Shown here one piece after another: positions 53,119-63,540 of a stretch of DNA of 63,663 nt. The translations under genes were made by a program, and so were the position numbers. The notes under the pieces are model-generated. The model had not been told where the DNA came from, made no database searches, and worked only from the letters and a program-made list of their open reading frames with translations. The DNA is taken from the NCBI RefSeq assembly GCF_019127135.1, contig NZ_JAHOEA010000017.1, forward strand, positions 1 through 63,663. Direction: 5' to 3'. The stretch's first letter is position 1, and every line of letters starts with the position of its first letter. The stretch is from Segatella copri. Lineage in GTDB: Bacteria > Bacteroidota > Bacteroidia > Bacteroidales > Bacteroidaceae.

Positions 53119-53784
53119 ATGATTGTTACAATAGAATGGATGGAGGAGTGGTTCAGACGGTTTGACCACGAATATTTCGGGGGAAAACTGCCTGTTCCTG
53201 AACTCGGACTTACTCATGCCAAGACTCGCTTGGGGCAACTTGCCTATAAGCGGGCCTCCAGATGGGGGCGCACCAAACTCTACGATTTCAAACTCTCCAT
53301 GTCTACTTATTATGATATGACCGACAGGCAGGCAAAGAGTGTCTTGCTCCACGAGATGATACATTACATCATCGGTTATACGGGACTGAAAGATACCTCG
53401 GCACATGGTGTTGTGTTCAAGGGACTGATGGATAAGCTCAACAGCCAGTATGGTTGGGATATCAGAGTATCGACATCCACCAAGGGTTGGAAGGTAAGCG
53501 AAACCGTAAAAAGTAGGAAAGAGAAAAAGGGACCGCAAATCTATCTGATGCTTGCCATCGAGATGAATGATGGAAGACATTATCTCTCGAGAGTGAATCC
53601 GAGTTTTGCCCGTCGCATCGAAAATCAGCTGAAGACGGTCAGGGAAGTGGTTTCTCATCAGTGGTATACTACGATGGAGAACTATTTCGAAGACTATCCG
53701 CAGGTGCGCAGCTTGAGAGGAAGGCGCATCTCGAAGGCCGATTTCGGAAAGTTGCTTAATGTGCTCACTCCCTTCCAGCTGTAA
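53119..53784 (+). CDS. SprT-like zinc metalloprotease-domain protein
   Basis: 221 residues from ATG 53119; the longer TTG start at 53098 is less likely. HEMIH at 78-82 is the zinc site, with a downstream HG (SAHGVVFKG) giving the third ligand. SprT/Spartan-like proteins in bacteria are poorly known; in eukaryotes they act on DNA-protein crosslinks. Precedes the GDSL/MBOAT pair with 53 nt between. Confidence 0.85.
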   Translation: MIVTIEWMEEWFRRFDHEYFGGKLPVPELGLTHAKTRLGQLAYKRASRWGRTKLYDFKLSMSTYYDMTDRQAKSVLLHEMIHYIIGYTGLKDTSAHGVVFKGLMDKLNSQYGWDIRVSTSTKGWKVSETVKSRKEKKGPQIYLMLAIEMNDGRHYLSRVNPSFARRIENQLKTVREVVSHQWYTTMENYFEDYPQVRSLRGRRISKADFGKLLNVLTPFQL

Positions 53785-53837
53785 TGTCGGGCGAATGTAT
53801 AAGAAAATGAATAACCAAAACTCATTAAAGATATAAA

Positions 53838-54782
53838 ATGAAAGAAACCTGGAAAATGATAGCCCTGCTGGCAATAGCCATTGGAGGACTGCTGGCTTAT
53901 GCCTTTATTCCAGAGCAAGTGGCTGAAAAAATTCCGCTGAAACAGATTGGAATGGATGCGCTCACCGGTAAAAGTGAGGCAGAGCTTGCTGAAGAGGAAA
54001 AGGCTGACAGCATGATAAAGGAACCCGTGGATACGGCGGCGCAGCGAGTACTGATCTTCGGCGACTCGATGTCGGAATATCTCGGTCTGCGACTGGCTGA
54101 TTATGCCAACAAGAACGGTCACAAACTCACCTGTATTACCTGGGTGAGTTCGGGCACCAGAAACTGGGCTGCTACCGATACCCTGCAGCATTATATCCAA
54201 CGTATCAAACCTACCCATGTCTTTGTATGTCTGGGCAGCAACGAACTGTATACGGCTGATATGAAGGGATGTGAAAAACGCATCCGTGCCATCTTGAGCA
54301 AGATAGGTAATATTCCGACGATATGGATCGGTCCGCCAAACTGGTGTGAGGATAATGGATATAACAAACTTCTCCGTGAGGTGATGGGACCACGAGGCTA
54401 TTATCCTAGTTACAAACTTACCTTCGAACGCCAGAAAGACGGCCGGCATCCGACTATGGCTTCATCTGCCATGTGGATGGATAAGATTGTTGAATGGATG
54501 AATAGCGGTCATTGTGTGCATCCGTTCCGATTGGAAATGCCTGATAAGCGTGACCGCAGATACAGACAGATTACCATCTTGCCTCCTGGAACTAGACATA
54601 GGGCCGACAGCACGGCTATGAAGAAGGATTCTCTTTCTATGCCTGTTGAGGGAACTGTGCCTGAAACGACAGAAAGTCCTGCTGCAACCAAGGAATCTGC
54701 AACTGCTGGAAAAACGTCTCCGGCTGCTGCTGACAAGTCGGTTCCAGCGGTAAAGCATGTAAACCATAAAGACTCCGTATAA
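53838..54782 (+). CDS. Membrane-anchored SGNH/GDSL-family hydrolase
   Basis: 314 residues. An N-terminal TM/signal anchor (IALLAIAIGGLLAYAFIP); the nucleophile block FGDSMSEY (75-78), GSNE (133-136) and D-G-R-H (201-204) give Ser, Asn and Asp/His. The C-terminal 60 residues are a Ser/Thr/Ala/Pro/Lys-rich tail. Followed by an MBOAT gene; together they resemble AlgJ/AlgI or PatA/PatB-type pairs that move acyl groups onto surface glycans. Target glycan not known. Confidence 0.85.
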   Translation: MKETWKMIALLAIAIGGLLAYAFIPEQVAEKIPLKQIGMDALTGKSEAELAEEEKADSMIKEPVDTAAQRVLIFGDSMSEYLGLRLADYANKNGHKLTCITWVSSGTRNWAATDTLQHYIQRIKPTHVFVCLGSNELYTADMKGCEKRIRAILSKIGNIPTIWIGPPNWCEDNGYNKLLREVMGPRGYYPSYKLTFERQKDGRHPTMASSAMWMDKIVEWMNSGHCVHPFRLEMPDKRDRRYRQITILPPGTRHRADSTAMKKDSLSMPVEGTVPETTESPAATKESATAGKTSPAAADKSVPAVKHVNHKDSV

Positions 54783-54819
54783 GAAAGAGTTCAATAAATA
54801 ATATCTTCAGAACAGACAA

Positions 54820-56313
54820 ATGAATTATTCAACATTCGAAATAAGTGCCTTGTGGCATTGGATAGAGCGGCTGTTTGTTTATCAGGCAGATTCTCCGCTG
54901 ATGATGGGCAGCATTCCGTTTGCGCTGCTCTTCATCTTCTTCCTTGCCATTTATACCCTGCTCAAGAGCTATTCGCGCACAGCCATGATGATGTATGTCA
55001 TCTGCTTCAGCCTTTTCTTTGCCTATAAGGTGAACGGAATGGTGATGTGGATGCTGCCGCTTACGGCTTGCATCAATTATGCCGTAACCCAGGAAATGAG
55101 ACTGCATGAGGGGAAGGCACGCAAGGCGCTGCTCACCTTCGTAGTGCTTGTAGACCTGGCTCTGCTGTGCTATTTCAAATATACCAATTTCATCATTGGC
55201 GATGTAGTCAACGAGATGTTCAGCACCAATTTCTCCCTGCAGTCTATCGCTCTGCCTGTAGGTATCTCGTTCTATACCTTCCAGGCTATCAGCTATGCGG
55301 TAGATACCTATAAGCGTAAGTTTGACATGGAGGTAACGCTCCTGGAGTATTGCTTCTATCTCACCTTCTTTCCGCTGCTGATGGCGGGTCCTATCACCCG
55401 TGCCGCCAATCTGATACCCAGACTGAAACGAAACGAACAGGCTTCCAGCAGAATGCTTTGGACAGGACTCTTCCTCATCATGCTGGGACTGGTCAAGAAG
55501 AATATGCTGAGCGATTATATTGCACAGTTCAACAACTGGGTGTTTGATGCGCCGCAAACCTTCTCGGGTTTCGAGAATCTGGCAGCACTCTTCGGATATC
55601 CAGTCCAGATTTTCCTCGATTTCTCGGGATACAGCGATATGAGTATCGGTGTGGCAGCCATCCTGGGTTTCTATCTGCCCGACAACTTCTATTTCCCTTA
55701 CCGTTCACTCTCGGTTACTGAGTTCTGGCGTCGCTGGCACATCTCGCTTTCCTTCTGGTTCCGCGATTATGTGTATATTCCGCTGGGTGGAAACCGGAAG
55801 GGAAAGGTGCGCATGTATTTCAACAACTTCCTCACCATGCTGGTGGCAGGCTTATGGCATGGTTCTTCCTGGATGTTCGTCATCTGGGGTGCTCTTCATG
55901 GTTTCGGACTTGTGGTACATAAGTTCTTCAGCCGTCAGTTGGGCATAAGCATTCCCCGTACGCTGGCTGGCAATTCTCTCAGCTGGCTCATCACCTATTT
56001 ATATATATGCTTTGCGTGGTCGTTCTTCCGTGCCAAGGATTTGGGTGTGTTGGGGAAGATGTATGATAAGGTGGCAAATGATTTCAGCATCGATTATCTG
56101 GTGCCTTTCTTTCATGCCCGTCCTGCCTGGACGCTTTGCATCATCGGTGTCATGCTGAGCTATCTCTTTACCGAGCGCCAGTATCACCGTCTTCAGGCGC
56201 GGTTCATCCTCCTGCCTTGGGTGGCTAAACTGCTGCTCTTCATCATCTGTCTGCAGATGGTGGTGGAGGTTTCCCAGGAGAGTGTGCAACCGTTCATTTA
56301 TTATCAGTTCTAG
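54820..56313 (+). CDS. MBOAT O-acyltransferase (AlgI/DltB-like)
   Basis: 497 residues, about ten TM helices. Family marks: ITRAANLIPRLKRNEQ, GYSDMSIGVAAILGF, TEFWRRWHISLSFWFRDYVY and LWHGSSWMFVIWG, the last holding the conserved active-site His. It would pass an acyl group (often acetyl) across the inner membrane for use by the GDSL protein 37 nt upstream. Confidence 0.92.
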   Translation: MNYSTFEISALWHWIERLFVYQADSPLMMGSIPFALLFIFFLAIYTLLKSYSRTAMMMYVICFSLFFAYKVNGMVMWMLPLTACINYAVTQEMRLHEGKARKALLTFVVLVDLALLCYFKYTNFIIGDVVNEMFSTNFSLQSIALPVGISFYTFQAISYAVDTYKRKFDMEVTLLEYCFYLTFFPLLMAGPITRAANLIPRLKRNEQASSRMLWTGLFLIMLGLVKKNMLSDYIAQFNNWVFDAPQTFSGFENLAALFGYPVQIFLDFSGYSDMSIGVAAILGFYLPDNFYFPYRSLSVTEFWRRWHISLSFWFRDYVYIPLGGNRKGKVRMYFNNFLTMLVAGLWHGSSWMFVIWGALHGFGLVVHKFFSRQLGISIPRTLAGNSLSWLITYLYICFAWSFFRAKDLGVLGKMYDKVANDFSIDYLVPFFHARPAWTLCIIGVMLSYLFTERQYHRLQARFILLPWVAKLLLFIICLQMVVEVSQESVQPFIYYQF

Positions 56314-56371
56314 TTTCGATGGTTAATATTAATATATATATTTGAAGTAACAGACAAAACAGAAAAATTGT

Positions 56372-57370
56372 ATGAAGAAACTATTATTCTTTTTGCTCCT
56401 GACGACGGCTGTCGTCGGTAGAGCACAGACTTCGCTTGACTTGCTGCCTGTAGGCACCGAGGCTCCCGACTTCACGATTACTGACAGTAAGACGGGTAAG
56501 AAAATCTTCCAGCTCTCAGATAAGAAGACTCAGAAGGATAAAGACGGAAAGACGCTTCCGGGTGTCTGGACCATGCTTGATTTCTGGGCTTCCTGGTGTC
56601 CTGACTGTAGAAGAGACATGCCGATGGTGAAGGCTATCTATGACAAATACAATACCAAGATCCAGGTAGTGGGTGTTTCTTTTGATACCGACGAGGCTAA
56701 GATGAAGAAATATCTGGGCGATAATCAGTATACCTGGTTGCAATACTGTGAGTTTAAGAAATGGAAGGAAACAAAGATTTCCAAGGATTATCACATCTCA
56801 TGGATTCCTACCACTTATCTGATCAATTCGGAAGGTAAGGTTGCATTTTCTACCGTGAAGGCGGAGGAGATGATGAAGAAACTGGATTCGCTCGACCAGG
56901 CAGGAGCATTGAAACCTGCTCAGGTGCAGACTGCTCTCAAGAAGGTGTATAATGAAAGCATCGATCCGATGGCTCAGATTGATGAGGCTTTGGCTAAAGC
57001 TAGAAAGAATGGCAAGTTTGTTATCTGTCAGGTAGGTGGTAACTGGTGTCCATGGTGCTTGAAGTTTGCCGATTTTGTAGAGAAGAATGCTGCGGTCAAC
57101 AAGATGGTGAATGATCATTTTGAATATATTCATGTGAACTACAATCGCAGAAAAACTGCCGGTGATGCGGCGGTGAAGAAGGCTGAGCAGCTGATGAAAC
57201 GACTGAACAATCCTCAGCGTTTCGGATTCCCGGTCTTTGTGGTGCTTGATGAAACCGGAAAGGTTCTCCATATCCAGGATTCCAGTTTCCTGGAAGAGGG
57301 TAAGGGATATAACGAAGAAAAGGTGCTCAGATTCCTGAAGAGCTGGACACCTCAGGCTATTAAAGGATAA
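56372..57370 (+). CDS. Exported tandem thioredoxin-fold protein
   Basis: 332 residues with a signal peptide (MKKLLFFLLLTTAVVGRA). First domain TlpA/ResA-like with WASWCPDCRRDMP (Cys 76, 79) and a cis-proline site (SWIPTTYLI); second domain thioredoxin_7-like with GGNWCPWCLKF near 223-233. Probably a periplasmic disulfide reductase or isomerase. Ends at a strong terminator. Confidence 0.88.
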   Translation: MKKLLFFLLLTTAVVGRAQTSLDLLPVGTEAPDFTITDSKTGKKIFQLSDKKTQKDKDGKTLPGVWTMLDFWASWCPDCRRDMPMVKAIYDKYNTKIQVVGVSFDTDEAKMKKYLGDNQYTWLQYCEFKKWKETKISKDYHISWIPTTYLINSEGKVAFSTVKAEEMMKKLDSLDQAGALKPAQVQTALKKVYNESIDPMAQIDEALAKARKNGKFVICQVGGNWCPWCLKFADFVEKNAAVNKMVNDHFEYIHVNYNRRKTAGDAAVKKAEQLMKRLNNPQRFGFPVFVVLDETGKVLHIQDSSFLEEGKGYNEEKVLRFLKSWTPQAIKG

Positions 57371-57374
57371 AGAA

Positions 57375-57412
57375 AGAGGGTGTGTCATTAACTTATGACA
57401 CACCCTTTTTTC
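57375..57412. terminator. GTGTGTCA terminator, convergent genes
   Basis: AGGGTGTGTCAT (57377-57388) pairs with ATGACACACCCT (57395-57406), followed by a T run; near-identical stem to the one at 33857. Confidence 0.88.
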
Positions 57413-57428
57413 TTATTTGTAGAAATCT

Positions 57429-59588
57429 TTATTTTACAGCTACCTTTCTGCCGGCTACGATATAGATTCCTGGACGCAGGTTAACCTGGACAGGAACACC
57501 GGCTGAAACGGATAACTTGGTGATAAACTGGCCTCCGATACTGTAAACAGGAATCAACTTGGATTCTGCTGACACAATCGTGAGTACACCGGCTGCAGAA
57601 CTGATGCGGATATTGTTCTGGGCGGTTACCTGACTGATGCCTGTACTCTCGCCAGCACCAATCTGACCCACCTTAAACTTCACTCCGTCCAATAAGATTT
57701 CGCCATTACGGTCGGTTACCCAAACATACATTTCATTTGCTGTCTGGTTTAATGTAATGGTGCGAGTTGTAGACTCACCTGCCGGTACACACATATATTC
57801 CTCTGCGCTGCTTGAGCCTTCTTTAAAGGTTGGCTTCGTGTTGGTTTTGCTGGTGTAAACGTTTATCAGACCGAGATATTCGCGCTGGCTGTCATTCCTG
57901 ATGGTAATATCAAACGAATTGTCCATTTTAAGCCGGATTGCCTCGTTGCTCTTTAATTCAGCCGAAAGCTTATTGCCATTCAGCGTAAGCGATGTGGCTG
58001 TAGCTTCCAGTTCAAACGGAACAACGTTCTCCATATAGGCACATACATCCCAGTTCTTGCCATTATCAGTACTGTAGATTTCGTAAAGAACAGTGGCTCC
58101 TACAGGGAAGGCATAGTTGAGGTTGAAATTAATAAAGTCGAGTTCATATCCTTCCTCTGGATCCATCGCATTTAATTTTAACTTGAAACTCTGCGTAATT
58201 GGCGTATATGAACCGTCATCTTTTCTGATACCAAGAGCAACTAAGCCTTCGAACTTATTGTAGGTAGGATTAGAAAATACAGGTGTTACCATTAGCGAGA
58301 ATTTCTCAGATGCATTCTTGCGCTCGCCCTTGGTGATGGTACATTTTCTGTAATCTTCATAGGTATCAGCGTAAAGAGAATGCTCTTTTACCAGCGGTTC
58401 ATCCTTGATTCCGTTGTCCGGTGCAATACCGATGATGACAGAGCAGGCGCGGTTATAGCCGTTAGCCGATGTGCCGGCACCTGTTCCACGGACTGCAGGG
58501 TCGAGGAGGGTGATGTCGAAATAGCCATCGCTGTAGCCTGACCAGCCCCAGTTGATGTGATAGAGACCTTCTCCGTCAGAACCATCGCATACAAACTGGT
58601 GGCCGCTTTCATCAGAGGCAGCACCGCCATAAAGGATAGGGCGCTTAGCCTCCAACTCCCGGTCGAGAATCTCCTTCCATTCTGCCAGCGTATAGAATGA
58701 GCGGTAAACCTCCTGCAAGAGGTCAGCATCATATCCGAAATAGGTTGACATATCTTCTGGGAGCACCCATGCACCCGAAGAATCTCCGTAATCCATCTGT
58801 ACTGCAGCTCCACAATGGAACATCAGTTTGGCTACTGCATTGGCTTGAGTGGTATTATATTTTCCTTTGGTGTAGGTTGGGAGCATGTTGTCCCAGTCAT
58901 ATTTTTCACCCTTGCTGATGGCTTTTACCTTGAGCTTATGGGTTGTGGTGGTATAAGCAGGAATGGTAGCCTTCAGCTCTTTAGGATACTGATAATACAT
59001 CATCACCTGTGCCATGGCTGTAGCTACGCATCCTGTAGCACTCAGCTTAGAACCTTTATATTTAGGACATAGTTTATTATAAGGTGTCAGCTGGTCCCAG
59101 GCAATATCTCCCAAGAGCGGTGCTATCTTTGATTGCTGATAACGGCCATCCGTCTTCAGCGCTCTCTGCTCAGCCAGAATCTTTCTGGCTTTGGCATCAC
59201 CCTGGGTGAAGGCTGCAACAAACTTCTGGTAAGCTTTCAGAAACGCTGCACATCCTTCTGTCTTCATCAGATTCTCAGAGTTGCCATGAGCCGAATAGCC
59301 TACAATCTCCGGCAGTTCATCATCACCCGAAACGATGGTGAATCCCTTGTCGGCTCCGTTGTCAAAAACATAATAGCTGGTAGCTGTCTCTGCAGAACCG
59401 CTACCATTCTGCAGATATTGCTTTCTAGCCTTGCTTACCTGCTGCTGGTCCATTACGATGCCTTGCAGGGCAGCCTGGCGCTCGGCAATGGCTTGCGCCT
59501 GTTGGAAACTGCGAGGCCCTGCCCATGCCAGAACCTGAAAGAGCGTAAGGCCTACTGCCAGTAGTGCCGTACGCTTTATCTTCAACAT
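57429..59588 (-). CDS. C10 (streptopain-like) secreted cysteine peptidase with type IX-like tail
   Basis: 719 residues from ATG 59588, which places the signal peptide (MLKIKRTALLAVGLTLFQVL) at the start; ATG 59615 adds nine. A Spi-like prodomain fills residues 22-150. Catalytic Cys 187 in SATGCVATAMAQ; catalytic His 330 in SDESGHQFVCDG; INWGWSGYSDGYF completes the site. The C-terminus (YSIGGQFITKL, VNLRPGIYIVAGRKVAVK) is a Por-secretion-type sorting domain. Likely released or surface-bound protease acting on host or food protein. Confidence 0.9.
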   Translation of the reverse strand: MLKIKRTALLAVGLTLFQVLAWAGPRSFQQAQAIAERQAALQGIVMDQQQVSKARKQYLQNGSGSAETATSYYVFDNGADKGFTIVSGDDELPEIVGYSAHGNSENLMKTEGCAAFLKAYQKFVAAFTQGDAKARKILAEQRALKTDGRYQQSKIAPLLGDIAWDQLTPYNKLCPKYKGSKLSATGCVATAMAQVMMYYQYPKELKATIPAYTTTTHKLKVKAISKGEKYDWDNMLPTYTKGKYNTTQANAVAKLMFHCGAAVQMDYGDSSGAWVLPEDMSTYFGYDADLLQEVYRSFYTLAEWKEILDRELEAKRPILYGGAASDESGHQFVCDGSDGEGLYHINWGWSGYSDGYFDITLLDPAVRGTGAGTSANGYNRACSVIIGIAPDNGIKDEPLVKEHSLYADTYEDYRKCTITKGERKNASEKFSLMVTPVFSNPTYNKFEGLVALGIRKDDGSYTPITQSFKLKLNAMDPEEGYELDFINFNLNYAFPVGATVLYEIYSTDNGKNWDVCAYMENVVPFELEATATSLTLNGNKLSAELKSNEAIRLKMDNSFDITIRNDSQREYLGLINVYTSKTNTKPTFKEGSSSAEEYMCVPAGESTTRTITLNQTANEMYVWVTDRNGEILLDGVKFKVGQIGAGESTGISQVTAQNNIRISSAAGVLTIVSAESKLIPVYSIGGQFITKLSVSAGVPVQVNLRPGIYIVAGRKVAVK

Positions 59589-59631
59589 CGCTGTATGAAA
59601 GTTGGTCTGTCTCATATTGTAATTTTATGCA

Positions 59632-61770
59632 TTACAAACCTCTTGCTTTCAGGAATCCGGAAGCATCAGGCTTCTCCATACCTGTAAAGTCGGTAAACAT
59701 TTCCATCTGGTCCTTGGTGTTGCCACGGCTCAGAATCTTATCGCGGAATGCCTGACCAACGGCAGGATCCAAGGCGCCATGCTTTGCAAAGTAGTCGGCG
59801 ATGTTCACAGCCAACACCTCTGTCCAGAGATAGCTGTAATAGCCTGCAGCATAACCGCCGCCCCATACATGATTGAAGTATGATGTGCTGTAGCGAGGAG
59901 GAATCTGGGTGTTGAGCAAACCGATGTTGTGGAGCTCTTCCTTCTCGAAGGCACCTGCCATATAAGGTGAAGGCACCTCTTCTTCGCTAATCTTGTGTCA
60001 GGCAAGGTCAAGACAGGTTGCAGCCAGATTCTCGCCCAGTGAATAGGCAGTCTGGAAGCTGATGCTCTTCAGCATGCGCTCTTTCAAATCGGCTGGCATC
60101 GCAGTACCGGTCTCGGTATGACGGGCGTAATGGTCGAATATCTCAGGAATAGATGCAAAAGATTCGTTAAACTGGGATGGCATCTCTACGAAATCGCGAG
60201 CCACGGCTGTTCCTGAAAGGGTATTGTACTTGCAGTCGGAAAGGATTCCGTGAAGCGCATGACCGAACTCATGGAACAGGGTAGTAACCTCATCCCATGT
60301 GATGAGAGATGGCTGACCCTCCGGTGCCTTGGCATTGTTGCATACATTATATATGATAGGCAACTGGCCGCGCTGCTTGCTCTGCTTGGCAAAGGCGCTC
60401 ATCCATGCACCGCCACGCTTGGTAGGACGGCGGAAGTAATCGCTGTAGAAGAGGGCGATTGGCTTGCCGTTCTTATCGCTTACCTCGAATACCTTCATGT
60501 CTGGGTGATAGGTAGGAATATCCTTGCGCTGCTTGAAGTTCAGTCCGTAAACACGATGGGCGGCATAGAACACACCGTTCACCTGTACGCTGTCGATGTT
60601 GAAGTATGGCTTAATCTCATCATCGGTAATGTTGAGCATCTCCTTCTTCATCTTTGCAGAATAATAGAAGCGGTCGTATGGCTGCAGCTTGAAGTCCTTG
60701 CCTTCAGCCTTCTGTGCATACGCTTCTATTGCCTTGGTTTCAGCATCTGCCTTAGGAGCATATTCCTTGATGAGCTGCTTCAGGAAATCATCCACATTCT
60801 TGCTGTTCTTAGCCATCGTCTTTTCGAGCGAATAGTCGGCATAGTTGTCATATCCCATCAGCTTGCCCTTCTCGGCACGCAACTTGGCAATCTCGGTTAC
60901 GATAGGGAAGGTGTTGAATTTTGGGTTAGTACCATCGGCACGGTGGATGCTTGCCATATACACCTTCTTGCGCAGTTCGCGGTTCTGGAGATTGGTGAGG
61001 ATAGGCTGCTGGGTGGTGTTGATGATGACGATGCAGTAAGGTGCCTTGCCTCCGCGGCTCTCAGCATCTTTCTTGCATTGTGCAATGTCAGCATCGCTCA
61101 ATCCGGCGAGTTCTTCCTTGCTGTTCACCCAAACCACGGCGTTGTTGGTAGCGGCAGGAAGAAGGTTGCCCCATTCCTGCTGCAATTCAGAGATGCGGGA
61201 GTTGATCTGCTTCATGCGCTCCATCTTCTCGGCAGAAAGAAGGGCGCCTGAACGTACAAAACTCTTATAGATAACCTCAGTAAGGCGCTTGTCTTCGCCC
61301 TTGAGTTTCTTATATTCATTATCGTAAACATACTTGATGCGCTCGAAGAGTTTCTTGTTGAACGAAATCTCATTATCGAGCTCGGTCAGCAATGGGGTAG
61401 CCTTCTTTTCTGTTTCGGCGATTCCCGGAGTTTTGTGGGCACTGGTGAGACCGAAGAAGATGTTAGTCACCTTTTCGAGCAGCGCACCGCTCTCCTCATA
61501 GGCGAGGATGGTGTTCTGGAAGTTAGGCTTCTTCTTGTTGTTTATTATCTTCTGGATGTTGGCACGCTGTTCCCTGATAGCCGCTTCGATGGCTGGCAGG
61601 TAGTCGCTCTCCTGAATCTTGCTGAAGTCAGGAGCGCCGAATGGAAGACTGCTCTTTGTTAAAAGAGGATTCTGACGGTTACCGCCCGCAGTCTGTGCGA
61701 ACGATGAGGCTGGCATCTGCAGGAGTGCTGCGGCCAAGCCCATGGTAAGGAAAGTCTTGTTAAGTTTCAT
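59632..61770 (-). pseudogene. dcp: Peptidyl-dipeptidase Dcp (M3) interrupted by one in-frame TGA
   Basis: Signal peptide at the N-terminus; M3 zinc site FHEFGHALHG near residue 493. The frame stops after LGENLAATCLDLA with TGA at 60000-59998, yet the same frame goes on as HKISEEEVPSPYMAGAFEKE up to TAA 59632. In relatives this place reads LD-M/L-A-W-H, so TGG (Trp) has become TGA. The lost part (about 121 residues) includes the conserved YYSYLWTEVLA segment needed for the fold. It is a fresh nonsense mutation, a sequencing error, or read-through. The rest is intact. Confidence 0.85.
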
Positions 61771-61836
61771 TATGTTTCTTCGTTTATATTGATATTATTC
61801 TGCAAAGATAATCAATTATTTCGGATTACCGCATTT

Positions 61837-62976
61837 TTATTCATATTTCTTATGGAAAACTAGCAGACAGATAGCTCCTGCCAATGCCATTGGCATTCCG
61901 ATAAGGGCAGGGAAGTTGTATCCCAATCCCATCGCAACAGGAATACCACCCAGGAAAGCGCCCACGGCATTGCCCAGATTGAAGGCGCCCTGAATGCAGC
62001 AGCCGCCCAGCATTTCGCCACCCTTGGCATGTTTCACGATAAGAAACTGTTCTGGCGATCCGATGCCGAAAAGACAGACGCAGCAGATGAACATCAGCAC
62101 CACAGATACCCAGCCGAAAGGGGCGAGGAAGAAGGTGAGCAGAAGTGCCGCTGCCGCCAGAAACTGGAGATAACTGGTAAAGCGGCCCGGCTTGAAGCGG
62201 TCGGCAAGCAAGGCACTCACCTGATTGCCTACTACCATTCCGCCGCCTGCAAGAATCATCAGCAGAGAGATGCTGGCTGCGCTGAATCCACCCTCCATCT
62301 GAAGCAGCGGCGAGATATAACTGAACCAGCAGAGGATGCCGCCATTGCCCAGGAAGGTGGCGGCGATGATGAGCCACGGAGCCTTGTTGCGGAGGAAACG
62401 GAACTGTGCCTTCATACCCTTATTCGGCAACGCAGCCACGTCTGGAACCCATCTGTGAATCATATACATCGTCATGATACCGAGCAATATACAACTGACA
62501 AAAGGTACTCGCCAGCTGAACGCATGACTCAGGAAGGTGCCGATAGGTACGCCCACCAGATTGGCTACCGGCATTCCTGCGCACATCATAGCCACCGCCT
62601 TGGTTCCCTTTCCCTCCTTTGCCATCTTCACTGCCACGATGGTAGCTGTTCCGAAGTAGGCACCATGAGGCAAACCCTGAATGAATCGGGCGCAGAGCAA
62701 CAGCCAGTAAGTTGGGGATACGGATGCGATGATGGCTCCGATGGTGATGATGGAAGCCAGGAACATCAATATCTTCTTGGGACGATACTTGTGCATGAGT
62801 ATCAGTGAAAAGGCACCGGCGCATACGCCCAGTGCATAGATGGAGATGAGGTGGCCTGCCTCAGGAATGGATACGTTCATGTTGTGGGCAACATCTGTAA
62901 TGATGCCCTCGATGATAAACTCTGTCATGCCCAGGGTGAATGTACCCAAAGCGAGTGCAAAAAGTCCTTTTTTCAT
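61837..62976 (-). CDS. MFS transporter (AraJ-like efflux)
   Basis: 379 residues, 12 TM helices. GTFTLGMTEFIIEGI in TM1, HKYRPKKILMF in the first loop (MFS motif A variant), RFIQGLPHGAYFG in TM4 and MPVANLVGVPIGTFL in TM5 match the sugar/drug efflux group. Substrate unknown. Single gene. Confidence 0.9.
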   Translation of the reverse strand: MKKGLFALALGTFTLGMTEFIIEGIITDVAHNMNVSIPEAGHLISIYALGVCAGAFSLILMHKYRPKKILMFLASIITIGAIIASVSPTYWLLLCARFIQGLPHGAYFGTATIVAVKMAKEGKGTKAVAMMCAGMPVANLVGVPIGTFLSHAFSWRVPFVSCILLGIMTMYMIHRWVPDVAALPNKGMKAQFRFLRNKAPWLIIAATFLGNGGILCWFSYISPLLQMEGGFSAASISLLMILAGGGMVVGNQVSALLADRFKPGRFTSYLQFLAAAALLLTFFLAPFGWVSVVLMFICCVCLFGIGSPEQFLIVKHAKGGEMLGGCCIQGAFNLGNAVGAFLGGIPVAMGLGYNFPALIGMPMALAGAICLLVFHKKYE

Positions 62977-63155
62977 TTGTTTTGTAATCTCTATATTATC
63001 CTAAAAGAAAGTTTCTCCCTTAATTTTATGTCTTTGTAAGACAATAGTTTCAGAAATTCGTGTGCAAAGTTACTCATATTCCCTTTATCCTGCAAGTTTT
63101 CTCGCAGGAATATAGTAAAGATTAACAGAAAGTGTGGGGCGATTTTTTTCTCTGA

Positions 63156-63263
63156 TTTATTGCCACTATTGCCACTCCAAATGTAACTGTCTGATAGTTA
63201 TTAATTTAAGCGTGGCAATAAGGGCTTTTTCTATTGTCACCTATTGCCACCTATTGCCACGCT
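63156..63263. repeat. TATTGCCAC direct repeats and 12-nt inverted repeat
   Basis: TATTGCCAC or one-base variants occur about five times; AGCGTGGCAATA (63209-63220) is the exact complement of TATTGCCACGCT (63252-63263). Confidence 0.8.
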
Positions 63264-63278
63264 AGGGCTAAAAACCGG

Positions 63279-63362
63279 GAATTCTCAGCGAAAAACACAG
63301 AATTTTCAAAGAAAAACACGAGATTATTGGAGAAAAAGTAAGAGATTATCGGAGGAAAAATA
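63279..63362. repeat. Four purine-rich units at about 21-nt steps
   Basis: GAATTCTCAGCGAAAAACAC, GAATTTTCAAAGAAAAACAC, then GAGATTATTGGAGAAAAAG and GAGATTATCGGAGGAAAAA, starting at 63279, 63300, 63320 and 63342. Confidence 0.65.
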
Positions 63363-63540
63363 TAAAAAAGGAGAGGAAATAAGCAAAAAGAGATGAAAAA
63401 GTCTACTTTTTCAGCATAAAACAACTGAGTGTGTCTACCATTTCAGTTCATAAAGATAAAAAGTGTCTACTGAAATAAAGAAGAGTCAGCTGAAATCAGT
63501 GTCTTTTTGTAAATATGGTTGACTCCTAAAGTTTCAATTA

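Larger units (their letters stand above)
62977..63540. other. Repeat-rich gap before an HTH gene
   Basis: No gene in 564 bases. It holds TATTGCCAC repeats (63156-63263), purine-rich 21-nt units (63279-63362) and GTGTCTAC-type repeats: GTGTCTACCATTTCAG at about 63432 and GTGTCTACTGAAAT at about 63463, which contain TTTCAG and its near complement CTGAAA. Confidence 0.6.

Noticed and set aside
60250..61251. 333-residue open frame antisense to dcp
   Set aside because: Opposite to well-conserved M3 peptidase sequence.
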